NCBI GenBank assembly: GCA_004357005.1
Contig: SMWH01000152.1
Location: 1 to 6,278 of the forward strand
Source: Gammaproteobacteria bacterium
GTDB lineage: Bacteria > Pseudomonadota > Gammaproteobacteria > SMWH01
Direction of reading: 5' to 3'
DNA length: 6,278 bases
Below are positions 5,858-6,278 of the stretch, in pieces. How positions within the stretch are numbered: position 1 is the first letter of the stretch; the number at the start of each line of letters is the position of its first letter. Below the pieces are notes generated by a model. That model did not search any database and was not told the DNA's origin. It saw only the letters and a list, made by a program, of their open reading frames with translations. The position numbers and the translations under genes are program-made.

Positions 5858-6278
5858 CCTGAAATCGATTCTGATCATCGGCGCGGGGCCCATCGTGATC
5901 GGTCAGGCCTGTGAGTTCGACTATTCCGGTGCGCAGGCCTGCAAGGCGCTCAAGGAGGAGGGCTACCGGGTCATCCTGGTGAATTCCAATCCCGCCACGA
6001 TCATGACCGACCCCGAGACGGCGGACGCCGTCTATATAGAGCCCGTGGACTGGAAGACCGTCGAGCGCATCATCGAAAAGGAAAGGCCCGATGCCCTGTT
6101 GCCGACCATGGGTGGGCAGACCGGTCTGAACTGTGCCCTTGATCTGGCCCGGGAAGGCGTGCTGGAGAAATACGGCGTTGAGATGATCGGGGCGCAACGT
6201 GAAGCCATCGACATGGCCGAGGACCGGGACCGGTTCCGGGTTGCCATGCGCGAGATCGGTCTGGACGTGCCGCGTTCG
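5841..6278 (+). CDS. carB: Carbamoyl-phosphate synthase large subunit (CarB), 5' part
   Basis: CarB is the synthetase subunit that joins bicarbonate, ammonia from CarA and two ATP into carbamoyl phosphate. Only the first 146 codons are present; the E. coli protein has 1073 residues, so most lies beyond the window. The N terminus MPRRDDLKSILIIGAGP aligns directly with E. coli MPKRTDIKSILILGAGP, which fixes the GTG start at 5841. GAGPIVIGQACEFDYSGAQA, VNSNPATIMTDP and LPTMGGQTGLNCAL belong to the pre-ATP-grasp domain of the carboxyphosphate half. AEDRDRF and the residues after it begin the first ATP-grasp domain, near the ATP-binding Arg of E. coli (R129). The frame differs from carA, with which it overlaps by 17 bases. 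Nothing is broken in the visible part. Confidence 0.98.
   Translation, partial: MPRRDDLKSILIIGAGPIVIGQACEFDYSGAQACKALKEEGYRVILVNSNPATIMTDPETADAVYIEPVDWKTVERIIEKERPDALLPTMGGQTGLNCALDLAREGVLEKYGVEMIGAQREAIDMAEDRDRFRVAMREIGLDVPRS

Noticed and set aside
1..6278. CRISPR array, tRNA, rRNA, insertion sequence or phage genes
   Set aside because: No regularly spaced repeats, tRNA-like folds, transposase or phage gene is seen; coding is continuous housekeeping sequence apart from the two gaps described.

Overview
The window is a housekeeping stretch of a GC-rich gammaproteobacterium. All genes are on the + strand, in the order dnaK (3' part) - dnaJ - dapB - 2OG-Fe(II) oxygenase - carA - carB (5' part). 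The order dnaK-dnaJ-dapB-carA-carB is the familiar one of Pseudomonas and related gammaproteobacteria, and DnaK, CarA and CarB read very close to their E. coli and Pseudomonas counterparts. I cannot name a genus from sequence alone.

Layout. Bases 1-1504 encode the last 500 residues of the Hsp70 chaperone DnaK. A strong intrinsic terminator (1522-1551) separates it from dnaJ (1582-2691), which encodes the Hsp40 co-chaperone. A 254-base non-coding gap (2692-2945) holds REP-like palindromes, a further stem-loop and a perfect 11-base-arm dyad. dapB (2946-3686) encodes the lysine/diaminopimelate enzyme dihydrodipicolinate reductase in a short form. It is followed, where carA might be expected, by a gene for a prolyl-hydroxylase-like 2OG-Fe(II) oxygenase (3748-4464). 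A 229-base GC-rich, hairpin-rich gap (4465-4693) ends in a terminator-like hairpin just before carA (4694-5857). carA overlaps carB (5841 to the window end) by 17 bases.

Function. DnaK and DnaJ are partners in ATP-driven protein folding and the heat-shock response; the terminator between them probably sets their ratio. DapB makes tetrahydrodipicolinate for lysine and peptidoglycan. CarA and CarB together make carbamoyl phosphate for pyrimidines and arginine. The oxygenase has no obvious metabolic link to its neighbours and is the accessory element here.

I see no clearly new system. The points most worth a second look are the oxygenase between dapB and carA, the structured region before carA (possible attenuator or leaderless start), the REP cluster and dyad before dapB, and the unusual cofactor and active-site residues of DapB.
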